A stretch of DNA of 64,000 nucleotides from NCBI GenBank assembly GCA_020746105.1, contig CM036620.1:29111916-29175915 (forward strand), in the 5' to 3' direction. Origin of the DNA: Trogon surrucura (taxonomy: Eukaryota; Chordata; Aves; Trogoniformes; Trogonidae). The notes under the pieces were generated by a model. It made no database searches. It was not told the DNA's origin and saw nothing but the letters and a program-made list of their open reading frames with translations. Of this stretch, positions 13,652-25,600 are shown one piece after another. Positions within the stretch are counted from its first letter, which is position 1; the number at the start of each line of letters is the position of its first letter. Made by a program: the position numbers and the translations under genes.

Positions 13652-14401
13652 CAACTCTGTAAGAAACAAAACAAAAGCATAAGTGTTATTAACAAGAAGT
13701 TCAATTAGAACAAACATCAGTCTATACCTACCATAAACCTGAAAAAATCCTAATGATTAAGAGATGGCCTTTTCTTTTGTTTAAAGCTAAGTTAGTGTCT
13801 CTGCAAAAAAAGTAACACAAAATACTAGAGGGATTATAACCTGTATTCAGGTCATGTATAAAACTGATTGTTACATCTGCAACTATCCAACAGTTTACAA
13901 TTAAAACCTTTGTGAAAACACAAGTGTATAGAAGTAGGGAATCATACTGGATTAAATATAAAAGAAAAAACATTAACAGTACTATTAGATGTACACAAAC
14001 TATTCCCAAATACACAAATAGTAAAAAAATAGACATAATCTCACATCACTATGGCAGCATGTTACAGAAACATAAAAGATTAAAGCCATTTTCGGAGGCG
14101 AAAAGCGTGAACAAGCTGTGTGTCTTCAAAATTAATTTTTATTTCATCTGAGAACCAAAGACACTAGCCAACCACTGACGCTGGTCACTGTCAGGGGACA
14201 TAGCACAGCAAGTAAGGGCCTGAACAGACAAAACAGTTACTCAGCAAAACATTTTGCATTCAAATCATCTACAATCATACCCTCTCCTTTTCAACAGCAA
14301 GCATTATTTTTTCATTCTCATAGCTCCCTGTGCTCAACAGCCACACAGTTTACCCAAGATAACTACTTCACCAGAGAATGCTGCATCCACAGAGCCAATG
14401 T

Positions 14402-14506
14402 CTGAGCAGCCTGATCTAGTGGGGGATGTCCCTGCCCATGGTGGAGGAGTTAGAACTAGATGATCTTTAAGGTCCCTTCCAACCTTGACAATTCTATGAT
14501 TCTATG
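14402..14506 (+). mobile_element. CR1 LINE, truncated 3' end
   Basis: Ends in GGTCCCTTCCAACC and then tandem ATTCTATGATTCTATG (14491-14506), the diagnostic avian CR1 3' terminus. Only about 105 bp remain, the usual 5' truncation. It lies in the first intron of TRMT10A, antisense to the gene. Confidence 0.9.
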
Positions 14507-14730
14507 CCAAAAAAAACCCCAATCCCCTGTAACATTAGAGCCAAAAACCACAGGATACACCACAAACCCACAAGTGCTTTGGCCAACGTGCCCCGAATTT
14601 GCTCTCTGGGGCTGTTGGGACATAAGGCCCCGGCAGCAGAGGTGGCCGTGGGTGCCCAATGGCACGGGCTCACGCGGCACAGGCCTGCGGGCACGGGCCG
14701 CGGATACCCAGCTCTACACGTACAACTGTG

Positions 14731-14822
14731 CACCCATATATATATATATATATGCATGTACATACACACACACGTGTCTATATATACACCTATCTATGTA
14801 TACGCACGTTATATATATACAG
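14731..14822. repeat. Alternating (TA)n/(CA)n purine-pyrimidine tract
   Basis: An (AT)n run of about 19 bases is followed by GCATGTACATA, a (CA)n run, CGTGTCTATATATACACC and another TATATATA. This is low-complexity alternating purine-pyrimidine DNA, a typical microsatellite cluster just beyond the CpG island. Confidence 0.8.
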
Positions 14823-14869
14823 AAATGCACACGTTATCTTTGCCCACGCGCCTTAGTACCTCGTAACTC

Positions 14870-15460
14870 AACAGGATCAGCCGCCCCCGCCCAACAAGGG
14901 CCCGGAGGGAGAGGGCGGGCGGGGGCGGATCGAGACTCCCCCCTCACACAATCGGCAGCGACAGCCGGGCATGGGGAGGGGGAGGTCACGCTCCCCCAGG
15001 CTATTGGGAGGCCATTTTCCGCTCCTTTCCCCTCGGGAAAGCCGACACCAAACCCCCGTCCCCGCTCCACCCCCTCCCCATACATCAACGGGTCACGGAC
15101 ACGGCCAGAACGAGCATGGGGGGCGGGGGGGGGGGGGGGGGGGAAGCTACAACGTACCCGCGAGCCACCACACGCGCAGAGCCGGGGAAGGGGGTGATAG
15201 GAGGAGAAGGAGGAGGAGCAACCGCGCTCCAGCGCGCACGCGCACGCCCCGTCCCACCCGCCACGACTTCAAATCCCGGCGAGCAACGGGCGGCGGTCAC
15301 GTGCGGCCACCGGGCAGCGGCCCTGCGCTGACGGGAAGCGCTCCGGCACGCGGAGTGTCGGTGACCGGGTCCCGGCGGGAGCCGCCCCTGCCGGTGAGAG
15401 GGGAGGCGGTCGCGGAGCTTCTCTCATCGCGGCTCCTGCCTGGTATCGAACCTTGATGGA
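14870..15460 (-). promoter_or_regulatory. CpG island and probable TRMT10A promoter and first exon
   Basis: About 600 bp rich in G+C and in CpG, unlike the AT-rich DNA on both sides. It lies 1.3 kb upstream of the first coding exon of TRMT10A, as expected for a housekeeping gene. Visible sites include an E-box CACGTG (15298-15303) and GGGCGG-type GC boxes. A minus-strand donor CGCGGGTACGTT, with GTACGT at 15157-15152, could end the non-coding first exon at 15158. The exact start of transcription cannot be read from the sequence. Confidence 0.6.
15125..15143 (+). repeat. Run of 19 guanines in the TRMT10A CpG island
   Basis: An uninterrupted 19-G run, preceded by GGGGGGC, just 5' of the proposed first-exon donor on the other strand. 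On this strand it can form G-quadruplexes. The length is likely to be polymorphic or mis-assembled. Confidence 0.85.
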
Positions 15461-15509
15461 GATGTCCTGAGTCATCTCTGGTTTCGGCTGGAACAGCTTC
15501 CAGTGAAAT

Positions 15510-15654
15510 CATAGAATCACAGGATGGCCTAGGCTGGAAGGGACCTCAGAGATCATTTAATCCAACCTCCCTGTCATGGGCAACACATGGGGACCCAGTG
15601 GGACTCGAACCTGCGACCTTCGGTGTTTCAACACCACGCTCAACCGAGTGAGCT
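15510..15654 (-). mobile_element. tRNA-Ile-like/CR1-tailed SINE, copy 1
   Basis: Read on the minus strand, it begins with a tRNA-like head: an A-box-like CTCGGTTGAGCGTGG, an anticodon-stem region and a B box GGTTCGAGTCC. A short linker (CATGTGTTGCC) follows, then a CR1 3' tail ending in GTGATTCTATGA. It shares its layout and linker with the copy at 45,075. The anticodon region has diverged (TTGAAAC). This fits SINEs mobilised by CR1; the family name TguSINE1 is from memory and not confirmed here. Confidence 0.8.
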
Positions 15655-15659
15655 AAAAA

Positions 15660-18600
15660 TAAAAAAAATTAACTGAAAAACTACAACCGTAACAAATGCG
15701 CTTGAAGACTGGCCGCAGTTTGGGTGGGTTTCTTGGTTTCGCACCATTGCTTGTAACAGGTGCTGGGGAACCAATGTAGGTCATCGGTGTCTGCTGGTGG
15801 TGGCAGAGGCAGGGAGGGTGGGCTGGGTGCCCTGGCCAGGCCTGAGGGGCCTTTGGGGCCTGCTGGCACAGACAGGGGCACGGGTGAGCACCTTTCTTTG
15901 CCATCAGCCAGAGTAGGCCTCGGCAGGCTCAAGGGGTGTGCTCATAACGCCCCTGCTGAGAATCATGAGGAAAGCTGTGATCACCCACCCTGCCCCCACT
16001 GAGAGCTGCAGCAGCTCCGCAGGATTAAGAGGAGCGAAAAGAAAGAAAACCTTATTTTTATCTGATGGTTTTGATGACACTGTTGAGTTCAGGCAGGGGC
16101 CAGTGAAGTATTTTTAAGCGGTGGCATTCCTCGGAGAAGATTTCTAGCTCCAAAGGTCCCCCAGCAATGCCGTGTTCCCTCTGCCCCCTGAGAAGGGGTA
16201 CACGCCATCGTGCTTCATATTTTTAAAACCCACTGCCAATTAGCTTTTTTAACTCTAGTGTCAATACTCCATGAAGAGCAATGTTCTTTCGCCTTCAGAT
16301 AACTTCATGAAAGAATGCTCTCCTGGTACAGGAGTCAGTTATGGAGACCAGGATTATATTATATGAGAAAATATATTTTGGGCAGCCTAAATGTGTAGGT
16401 ATCTGTTTGCCCCCAGTTAATGAGGCACACAAAGTTAGCAAGCATACAAGTGCATGCTACTATAATACCATTTCATCGGCATCAATGTTTATCTCAAGTT
16501 TCATTGGTTCCAGATATACACACTCTTTCAGTTTTAGTGCTGGTTTCGGGTTTACTACAGTTATGTTAAAGATACAAAACTGCATGGTGTTACTATAGTA
16601 AGGCATTGACCTTTAGCTGCTGTTGGTATTTAATATTTGCTGTAGTACTTGATTTAATTTGTGATTCTTATTCCTTGTGTTACTTTAAAAATAGCTAGAT
16701 TTGTATTTGCTTTTGCTAGCGCCTATTTAAAACCTCACTCATGTTACTATTAATAACACACCAGCATCACACAAGTCCAAACACGCCACTGTCCCTATGA
16801 AGAATCCTTCATTTTCCTTTGGTCATTAAGAGGCTGCAGATCAGTTACTGATAGAAGCTCATTTGCTTGCTTGCTTGCTTTTTCAAGAAGATGAAGAGGC
16901 ATTTAACAAATTCACATAATATTCAGACATGCTTTTTCTCAGAATGAAGAAACTGCTTACGCGTTTCGATTTATAATTCTGTTTTTCTAATACTGCATTT
17001 TCCAAAGCAGCAGTATTGCTAATCCAGACCCCTACGTCCTTAGACACAGATACAGGGTAATTCAATGTTTTCTAAAGACTGCAAAGTGATGACAAAGCAA
17101 AACTAAGACTCGAGCAGTTGCAAATACGGAGAAAGAGCCGTCTAACTGAATTCCATTATTTTGATAGCACCACAACATGACTTTTCAGGATTCTCATTTG
17201 AATGGTGAGTTCCCCCAGCAACAGAACAAACTCAGCACTCCATAGTTTTAAACTGCATATCAAAGCCTTTTGTACGAACAGGTCAAAAGGCAGAGTATGG
17301 AGGGAGGAAAAAAAGATATTCTGTGGAGGTTCAAGTGTGGACACAAACATCACTCCCTGTGGGCCAGGTCTGACTGCAGCGCTCTTGAGGCAAGCCTTAG
17401 GATGCAAATGCCACTCACAACTCACCTTTAACCGGTGCCTTGGCTGGGTATCTCCCTCTCCCTGCCCTCCCTGTGGCAGAAACAAGGGGTGTCCTCCTCA
17501 CTGAAACAGTGGAAGCTGGGGCACACGGGCACCAGCTGAAGGGCAAAGGTGGACTTGGTACTTTGATGCACACTTCTGAAAGTTTGAGCTGAATACCAAA
17601 ATCTTCAAACTGTTGCTCATGAAGACAAAAACATTTTGTTGACCTCAGAAGATGTGAGGAAATCTCATTAGTTTTATTAGGTCATATAAAGATATGAGCC
17701 TTATAGTTTGGACTCTGGAAAATGTGCAGCAACAGTAATACTTTGACCCAGGTACATATGCCAGCATGGTGTGAAGCGTACATTAGGGGCTGGTCCTGCA
17801 CCCTCTGCGTGTAATGGACTTTGGTGGGCATGATGCTTCTTTTATGGACGTAATCTGATTTCAAGGAAGCCACTGCTGATTTAATCCGGCTATAACTGAG
17901 GCTTCCTCTTTATAAGACATTTGAAGAATATACCAAGTATGGGTTATTAGTGCATATATAGGTGTATATATGTATATGCACATGAAAGTGTTAGTACACT
18001 ATTTCTTTACATGATGGTTATATCCTTAGTTCTGTAATTGGCACTACTACACTGGTGTCCAAAGAGATATGCTGATTTACCTCAGTAGGAGATCTTGCCT
18101 CTGACATTCTAGTGTCTAAGAGAGGTCCTTTTTTAAAGTAACTTTATTTCAAGGAAGAAATACATTTCCTGTGTCCCAAGAGCCTAAGAAGAGGACAATT
18201 GCTTTAGCCAGATTTCAGACTAACATCAACTCCTCCTCATAAGTGAAGCCTGAATGTTGCATTTCCAAAGCAGGATCCATATCTCTGGTGCCTCTCTAGC
18301 CAGAGTTGGCTTTTTACACAGATAGCATCCTTTTTTTTTTTTTTAAAAAAAAAAAAAAGCACAGAAAGCCTGGCAAGCTCCTTGTTTTCCAGACACAGCA
18401 AAAGGATCAGATCCCTTATTAACACTGAGGAGCTGGTGGCAAAAATGGCCCATTAGGAGCAGCTAAATGCAGCCTGGGGTGGCACTGGTTCAGTCGGGGT
18501 GTTTATAGCTCACAGTCTTGTTAAAGCAACCTCTGGAAGTGGAGTGAGAGAGTGTAGTGGTGGCTCACGGGTGTGCCTTCTCTACAAACAGGACCAGATC

Positions 18601-19400
18601 CTCCCTCCTGGAAGAGCCAGGGAGGCTTCGTATGAAGGGGGAGAGGGTGCCCCTTCACAGGCTCTGACACCCAGGGTGTGCCAACAAACGTGTCTCGGGG
18701 CGGGGGAAGTACCCTACTGCCCCACTGTCACTGGAGGGATATGAAGCCCCTTTGGCGAGCCCAGTGGCCGTGAGGCTTAGTGCAAGATGAACTGGGATTT
18801 AATCTCAGAGCAAATGGGGAAGCACATGGGTTAGCCAGCCAGGGCTTATCAGGGTAGGTGGTGAAGTACGCGTGAGAAAAGGGGAAAAAGGGGGCTTTGT
18901 TTGCGCTGCTCCCAGACCCAGCCAAGCAGGAACGCTTCACTGAGGTGGGACAGAATGGCTGGTTTATCTCATCTTTTTTCAGTCTCTAACCTCTGCCACT
19001 GCAATTATGTCAGGAGGGGGCTGGAGTTGCTGAAAGAAGGGGAGTTTGTTTGGTATGAAATAATATAGTAGAAGCTGACATCACACCTGAGTCTCCATGA
19101 CAAAATAGCATCACTTTTGGGGATGGCACTGATAAATCCCGTGTACTTCTGCTTTGAGGAAGATCCTTAAAAAGCATCTGCCTCTGCGGTTGCTCACAGA
19201 GTTCATACAAGACAGTGGAGACAGTGGTCAGGATCTGGCCCCTGGCAGCAACAGACTTGATCGCCCTTTCGTTCAGACAGAGGAGGAGCAACAGGACCTC
19301 CTGGTCCTGCCAGGACTGGAGGTGGGCTTCCCCACTCAGGAATGTGGCTGCGTGGGCTCAGTATTAAAAAATGAAAGCTGAGATGATCAATAAAATGGGG
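15660..19400. other. TRMT10A-MTTP intergenic region
   Basis: About 3.7 kb with no coding exon or RNA gene that I can recognise. It contains a small (GCTT)n run at 16,863-16,880 and the T14/A14 palindrome described separately. Distal MTTP enhancers could lie here, but I see no specific site. Confidence 0.6.
18331..18358. repeat. Perfect T14-A14 palindrome
   Basis: Fourteen T directly followed by fourteen A, a 28-bp perfect inverted repeat without a loop. It could be the junction of two retroposon tails in opposite orientation, but no recognisable element body flanks it. Confidence 0.85.
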
Positions 19401-19424
19401 TAGAAACCACCAGTTACCTTAGTT

Positions 19425-19437
19425 CTTAATAATTAAC
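19425..19437 (+). promoter_or_regulatory. HNF1 binding site of the MTTP promoter
   Basis: CTTAATAATTAAC matches the palindromic HNF1 consensus GTTAATNATTAAC at 12 of 13 positions. It lies 184 bases upstream of the MTTP start codon. Mammalian MTTP promoters are known to depend on HNF1 for liver and intestine expression, so position and sequence both fit. Confidence 0.75.
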
Positions 19438-19477
19438 TGGAAGTCCCTTGATGAACTTAGTACCTGAGTGTGGAATT

Positions 19478-19490
19478 TGGAGTCTGACCT
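19478..19490 (+). promoter_or_regulatory. Nuclear-receptor element (HNF4/DR1-like) of the MTTP promoter
   Basis: TGGAGTCTGACCT contains one perfect half-site, TGACCT (19485-19490), and a poor second half one base away, like the DR1 element known to bind HNF4, COUP-TF and PPAR/RXR in mammalian MTTP promoters. A TATA-like TAGATAAAC follows at 19502-19510. A contiguous 5' UTR probably starts shortly after it. Confidence 0.55.
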
Positions 19491-19620
19491 TTACTACAAT
19501 TTAGATAAACAGTGTGGCCGGCCCGGTGCCTCTCTCTGCAAGCACCCTCCACTCTCAGCAGCTCACTTCTTAGAGGCTCTCACACTTCATGCTGCAGGCA
19601 GGAGCTCGGGGGTGTCCAGC

Positions 19621-19681
19621 ATGATTCTTCTTACCGTGCTGTTCCTTTGCATCATTTCCACCTACTCCGCCTCTGTTAAAG
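19621..19681 (+). CDS. MTTP: MTTP coding exon 1: signal peptide (residues 1-20)
   Basis: [20 protein letters not shown]: a short hydrophobic signal sequence for entry to the endoplasmic reticulum, cleaved near Ser-Ala-Ser. The exon ends in phase 1 (AAAG|GTAGGT). Confidence 0.96.
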
Positions 19682-22600
19682 GTAGGTCTGTACCGGGCTT
19701 GGTTCGGTCTTTGGCTCACTGAATGCATAACCAGAGTGTGTGTGCAGATCTGGTTTCCATCAAACATTATCTTTGCTCGTCTGTCCTTCAGTATTACAAA
19801 ATGCATTTAGTAATTACAAAGTGCTCGTGGCATTTGTGTCAGCAGGGGGGATGGAGGAGATGATGTTTTCAGGTGCACAGGGCCAGCGTGATGAGCCAGG
19901 AGACTGGGGATCTTGACCTTGCTTAGTCAGGACGTGCTGGGGGGGGGCACTGACTGGAAAGGGACTATTCACATGCTCAGAAGCTAAACAGGCAGAAGTG
20001 CTCTGGTGGAGCAGAGCCAGGAAGAGCTCAGGGCTCAGCTTCTGAGCAGTTGACTCAGCTACCACTAAAGTCAGTAACAAGCATCCCATTAATTTCATGA
20101 GGAGCTTGCTCTGCAATAAGTCATGAAAACCTGGATGTCTGCACAAGCCCTGGGAGCAGGGCTTGACTCAGGTGTCCTGACAAAGGTCAAGGGTATGAAA
20201 TCTGGAGACTGCCCACTTCAGCAGTGCCAATGTGTGAAGCAAGGAAAGGTGTCTTTAGTAGTGGCCTTTCATGTACAACCTGATGTGAAATTTAGAGGAG
20301 CAGCAACCTTAAGACATGAGCAGACACCTACTTTTTAGTTTAATGAGGATGTCGTCATCGTGCTGAGAAGCAGGGGGGCACACCATCTTAGGTTAAACCG
20401 TCAGATGTGCTGTAGATGTGCTCTCACGGGTACCTCCTCCTGCTTCCTGCAGTGGATCCAGCACACTGTATCTGTGTAAGCACAGAGCAGCAACCTTCTT
20501 CTCTATCGCCATATCCCCTTATGGCAGGAATTATAAAGCTGAGAAGTTTGCAGGCAGTTCCTCTACCTGTGAATGTATTTCACCAAGACTGTCAGGTAAG
20601 GTTTATGGCTGGATACTGACGTGCCACATTTCTGGTGTCTGCTCTTCCCTCCTTAATATCAATTAAGCAAAGCTCCTTCCTGATGTGAAGTAATATTTAC
20701 TTATCACTTTACATCCCCAGGGTACTGAGCAAGCATTTTCGTATTAATTAGTCCTCCCTTCAGCTCTGCCAGGTCTTGTCTCTGTCTCGTGCAGAGAGAT
20801 TGAGAGATAAATTACTGGCCCAAAGGCCACTCAGTGCCTCAGTGACAGAACTGGGATTAGGATCAGTGTTTTACCTTTACAACAGCCCATGCTGCCTTTT
20901 GCAAATATTGAAGAAATATTGTTTTCTTTTAAGTCAGCTATAACAGCACACATGAAACTTTCCTACTGGAGTTTCACTTGAAAAGTGTTTTCAAATAAGC
21001 GGATGGGTTTTGTTTTTTAAGCTATCCGGTATCAGAAACAGTGGCAAATATAATTTATGAAGGTAGATCCAGCAAGTAGTTAGAGACGCACATGCTGGGC
21101 ATGCCATATGTATTAATAAAAGGCACAGGACTTGACAGCTGTCTCTACTCATGCAGTGTAACCTTCTGTATTATACAGTATCATGATTTAATTATAGACT
21201 TGGCATGTTACCCTTAATGACAGACACTTAACATTACTAGTCAAACTATGTGTTATGCACTCCATCTTGAAAGCAAGCACTTCTGACCCCAAGAGAGCAT
21301 GGCCAATTGCAGTCTTTATGTCCATCTCTCCTCCATTCTCAGTCAGTGGGACATTTGCCATCAGCTGAAATGGCAACGGCTATATGGGCAGCAAGGATCC
21401 CACTGCTGGTCTGAATAGAAACCAAAGAACCTCTAAGGGCGGGAGTTTTCTTAAGAAAAGTTGGTATCACAAAGACACAGGACTATTCCTTTTTGAATAG
21501 TACCAGTGTTTTCTTCATGCAAGATGGCATGAAAATTTAGTTATGCTGTTTTGAATACTGGTCTCGGTCCCTCAACCACCAATATCCCCCCCTGCCTCTC
21601 AAACTGACCGTGCTATCCAGTGGCCTTCCCATTTCCACCAGTTCAAGTGCTAACTCCTTGGGACTGCCTTCAATACTGCCTTATTCCTGCTGCTTCTGTG
21701 ATCATTATCTACCATTGGCTCCCCCTTTTCCATCAGTGACATCAGTCTTGCAACTACAGGTGTCTTCTGCCCTGGCTCCTGTAGCATTTTCCACATATGA
21801 AACAGTGAAAGCTTTCAGAACCTAGTAGTATTCTAGCTCCCAGAAATACTTTGCAAATATTCATGTCTTCCACAACACTTCCAAGAAGCTGCTGGATCAT
21901 TTGCTCATCTGTTTGCCTCAGAAAGGAACAGCTCTTTTGTATGTGAGGACAAGAAAATGTCAAAAGGGAGGAAGCAGGAAGGAACTCTTGCAAAAGGAAA
22001 GATCTATAGACTGAGCTGTCAGAAAAGTAAAAGAATAGGCAAAAAGTGCTTTTAACCAAAAAGAGAGAGGGGGCGGAACCGCAAACATCCAAGCATCCAA
22101 CTTAACTAATAAGACACGTGTCTCAGCATCCAGGTCATTTTTCCTGGACGTGCTTTCCTCCCACCTGTTATCTTTAGGTGGAACTCTCCCCGCTCTGTGT
22201 TTAGAAAGCGCCTAGTGGGTGGCATTTGTGAAAAGTCAGCCAGGTCTAAATCATTATAAACTGCCATTTCTGCTGCAAAAGAAGGACATTTTGAACCAGG
22301 AAGCAACCCACTCCGAGGTACTGCAAGGAATCAGGGGTGTCCCTGAAAGGCATAGCCATCTCTGGGCAGGCACTGCGCACCCTTTGCTCTCAAGGACAAT
22401 GTAGCTCCAAAGCCAATAGGGGTGAGGGAAATTGGGGAAGCATCTAGGAAATTCACAGTAAAACCCGAAGGAAGGGCTGTACACCTCTTGGTGACTTTGT
22501 TTTGCAAGCAGAGACATGAGACACACAAAACCCAAAAGAGCCCCATCATGCCAACCTTAATGTTTCAGCCTCCCTGCAAAAAAAATCAACTGTTATAGCT

Positions 22601-25600
22601 TTGAGCTCTCATTTGCAAACAGGCTGTTTCCTCTGGCATTACCAAACTTGCTGTGCCTCATTTCCAGCTGATGAAAAGCATAAGTCAGCTCAGATCTGTG
22701 TATCTTTGCCAATCTACACAGCTTGTGCACCAAACTTAGTGGCGTCACCGTTTTCCTCAGGGAATGGTTCTTTGAAGCTGACCTTAATCTACTGATATCA
22801 CACCTGAGTGAACAGGGGAAAGAAGTGAACAAAACCTTAAAAAGGGGGGGCTTGAGGCTCTTTGAACACTGCAGAATATATCCCTCCAGCCACGATGGAA
22901 CTGTGCACCTACCTAATTGGAATTTAAAATCTGAGAGTGAAAGAAGAAAGATTTTGGTTTTCCTTTTTATCAGTGCAGTGATCTGAAATTTATTTAGCAG
23001 AGTCAAATGAACCAGTGAGGGACATGACATAAATCAAGACAGCCTGCTGATTCTCTGCAAGGGACTTAGAACACACTGATTACATTACAGCATGCTTAAG
23101 AATTTGTCTGAGATATTTTGATAGATTTTTCTTTTTTCTTTTTTTCCCTCTTGCTTTTGTCATAAGACTGAAATGCATCTCCCTGAGGACAGCACTTTGC
23201 TTTTCTTAGCCTCTGTTGTGAAGTTGTGATTTCTGCTCTGTACCTCCTGAACTCCATGAAGAAATTCCCAGGTCCAAGAGGCTAGTGCTGTGCTGCTCAC
23301 AGATAGCACCTAAGGTCACTGTATGTGTATTTGCTTTGTGGATGTAAAAGCACTTTGTGTACAGCCAGCCTCTCCTCTCTCCCTTCCCTCTACTGACTTC
23401 ATCAGTTTTTCTTGTGTGGAAGAGACCTTTGCAGCCACCTGCACCAGAGGAGAAAAGCCCCTGAGAGCAGTGAAAAGAGTCATTTGTGATAAAATATTTC
23501 TAGAGTGTTCAAGAAGAAAATTATTTTCCTTAGCCACAAATTTTAGGGGCATGGTCTTAACTCCTGTACCTGAAGCTGGGTAGAGAGCTGTGACACTGGT
23601 GCTACATATTCCCCACATGGCTTTGCATGAGGGAAAAGAGAAGATAGGAGAAGAGTGGGGGTGGTAGTAAGTAGTTTTATAAAGGAAAAATAAAAGTTTT
23701 TTGTATACTACAGATTTCATCTAGACTAACAAGAGTGCAACTGAATCCCTAGGGAACAGTCTATCTGAGTTACTGTTAATGCAGATGGAAATGGCACCAT
23801 AAATTGGGTATGCAAGTTGTATTTATGCCAAAATGTAGCTCTTATATCCCTTAAAATACATCAGTTAGCAGTAGAGGCACAGCTACGGGGTCAATTATTT
23901 AGTTTAAAGAACAAGTGCTTAATTATTTAATCTAAAAAAAATATTTTCCCAAACATATCGTAGAATCATAGAATGGTTTGGGTTGGAAGGGACCTGAAAC
24001 ATCATATAGTTCCAGCCCTGCTGCCATGGGCAGGGACACCTCCCACTAGATCAGGTTGCTTGAAGCCCCATCCAGCCTGGCCTGGAACACGTCCAGGGAT
24101 GGGGCATCCACAGCTTCTCTGGGCAATCTGTTCTGGTGTCTCAGCAGCCTCACAGAAAATAATTTCTTCATAATATGTAATATAAATCTAAAATCTAAAT
24201 CTAAAACCATTGCAATGTCTTTATGACATTTGTCTCACCCCTGGGCAAGGCTCTCAATGGAACTACTCTCCAACAAATTATGTTGGTGCATTTCAAATTG
24301 CTAAGCACAAAAATTGCACACTAATTACATGTATTTTGATTTGCAAATCATTTTGGATTAATTCCTAATGTATCTAAAGTAAAAAATTTGACTCTATTTA
24401 TTTTAATGTAGAGCTAGAACAAAGAATTGTCTTAAATGTCTGAGAATAGTGACCACTTAATCAAAAAAGACCCAACCCAAAAAAACAGCTTCTCCAGTGG
24501 AACAGCCTCTGTTATCACAGGTAGAAGGATGCGTCTCATAAATCTTTTGTTGGCACTTAAATGTTATATTTTTCTAAATATGTTTTTTAGAGAAAATGAC
24601 AGATTTTGTGAGTTAGTCAATTCTAAAATACTGATTGTTTTTGCTTTCTAAACAGGGCACACTACTGGACCAAGCTTAAATAATGACAAGCTATACAAAT
24701 TTGCTTACTCAGCTGAAGTGTATGTTGATCGGACGAAAGCGTCACTGCAGAAAAGTGCAGGATACCGGATTTCTTCTGGTGTGGATGTGAACCTCTTATG
24801 GAGAAATCCTGAGAACGATGATGACCAGTTGATCAAAGTTACGGTAATTAACACCATCAGACAACCTAAAACTTGCTCAACCTTTTCTACATTTATCTAA
24901 CTGCTAATCCAATTTTGAAGAACACATTTTCAGAAGATGAACTAAATCTTCTATTCTTCCCTAGTCTCGTCAGCTAAAACCAGCTCTTTTGGTAGGCTGA
25001 TTCCTATAGAATAAGACTTAACAAGGATATATCTAACATCATAAGCCAGAAATTCAGAGTATCTTGTATATTTTGAAGTTGCTTCATATGGTTTCTATAG
25101 TTTCAAACAACTGGTGTGTAAGCACCTACCTGAGGGGCAATAGGTTGTCTGGAGTCCTCAGCTCTAGCTGCAAATCATGACATTTTCTAGATATAAACTG
25201 GGTTGGGGTTTGGTGCTTGGTTTTGCAGTGAGTTTTTCTGCCACTTATTTCCCCAATGGTGAGTGCTGGTTTGTTTTGAAAATACAGACATAGTAATCAT
25301 GGAAGATTAATGATCAGAAAACCAGAAATGAAGAATTAGATTTAGTCTATCTAGCCTACGCCAAGCCAATGCTAGACTGCTCTCTACATGTTTTTTTTCT
25401 GCTTTAACTTTGCTAGATAAGAGATGTTCAAGTCGAAAATGTGAATGAACGTCCAGCTGCTAAAAACATCTTCAAAGGAAAAAGCACAGTGAAGATCATC
25501 GGGAAAGAATATCTCGAAGCTTTGCAGAGGCCCATAGTTCTTGAGCTAGTCCGTGGAAAAGTAAGACCCTGTATTTTAAAATTCAATCCCTAAAGAAAGC

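Larger units (their letters stand above)
19682..24655 (+). other. MTTP intron 1
   Basis: A 4.97-kb intron with no other gene that I recognise. It holds one minus-strand CR1 and, at about 20,790-20,880, a very old MIR-like remnant, both listed separately. Confidence 0.7.

Noticed and set aside
14460-15197. 245-aa plus-strand open frame near the CpG island
   Set aside because: It starts in a CR1 end, crosses the TA/CA microsatellite and the GC-rich island, and has no protein-like composition; it is a by-product of GC-rich sequence.
15158-19620. Shared bidirectional promoter of TRMT10A and MTTP
   Set aside because: The two likely promoters are over 4 kb apart and of different types (CpG island versus HNF1/TATA-like), so a single shared promoter is not supported here.
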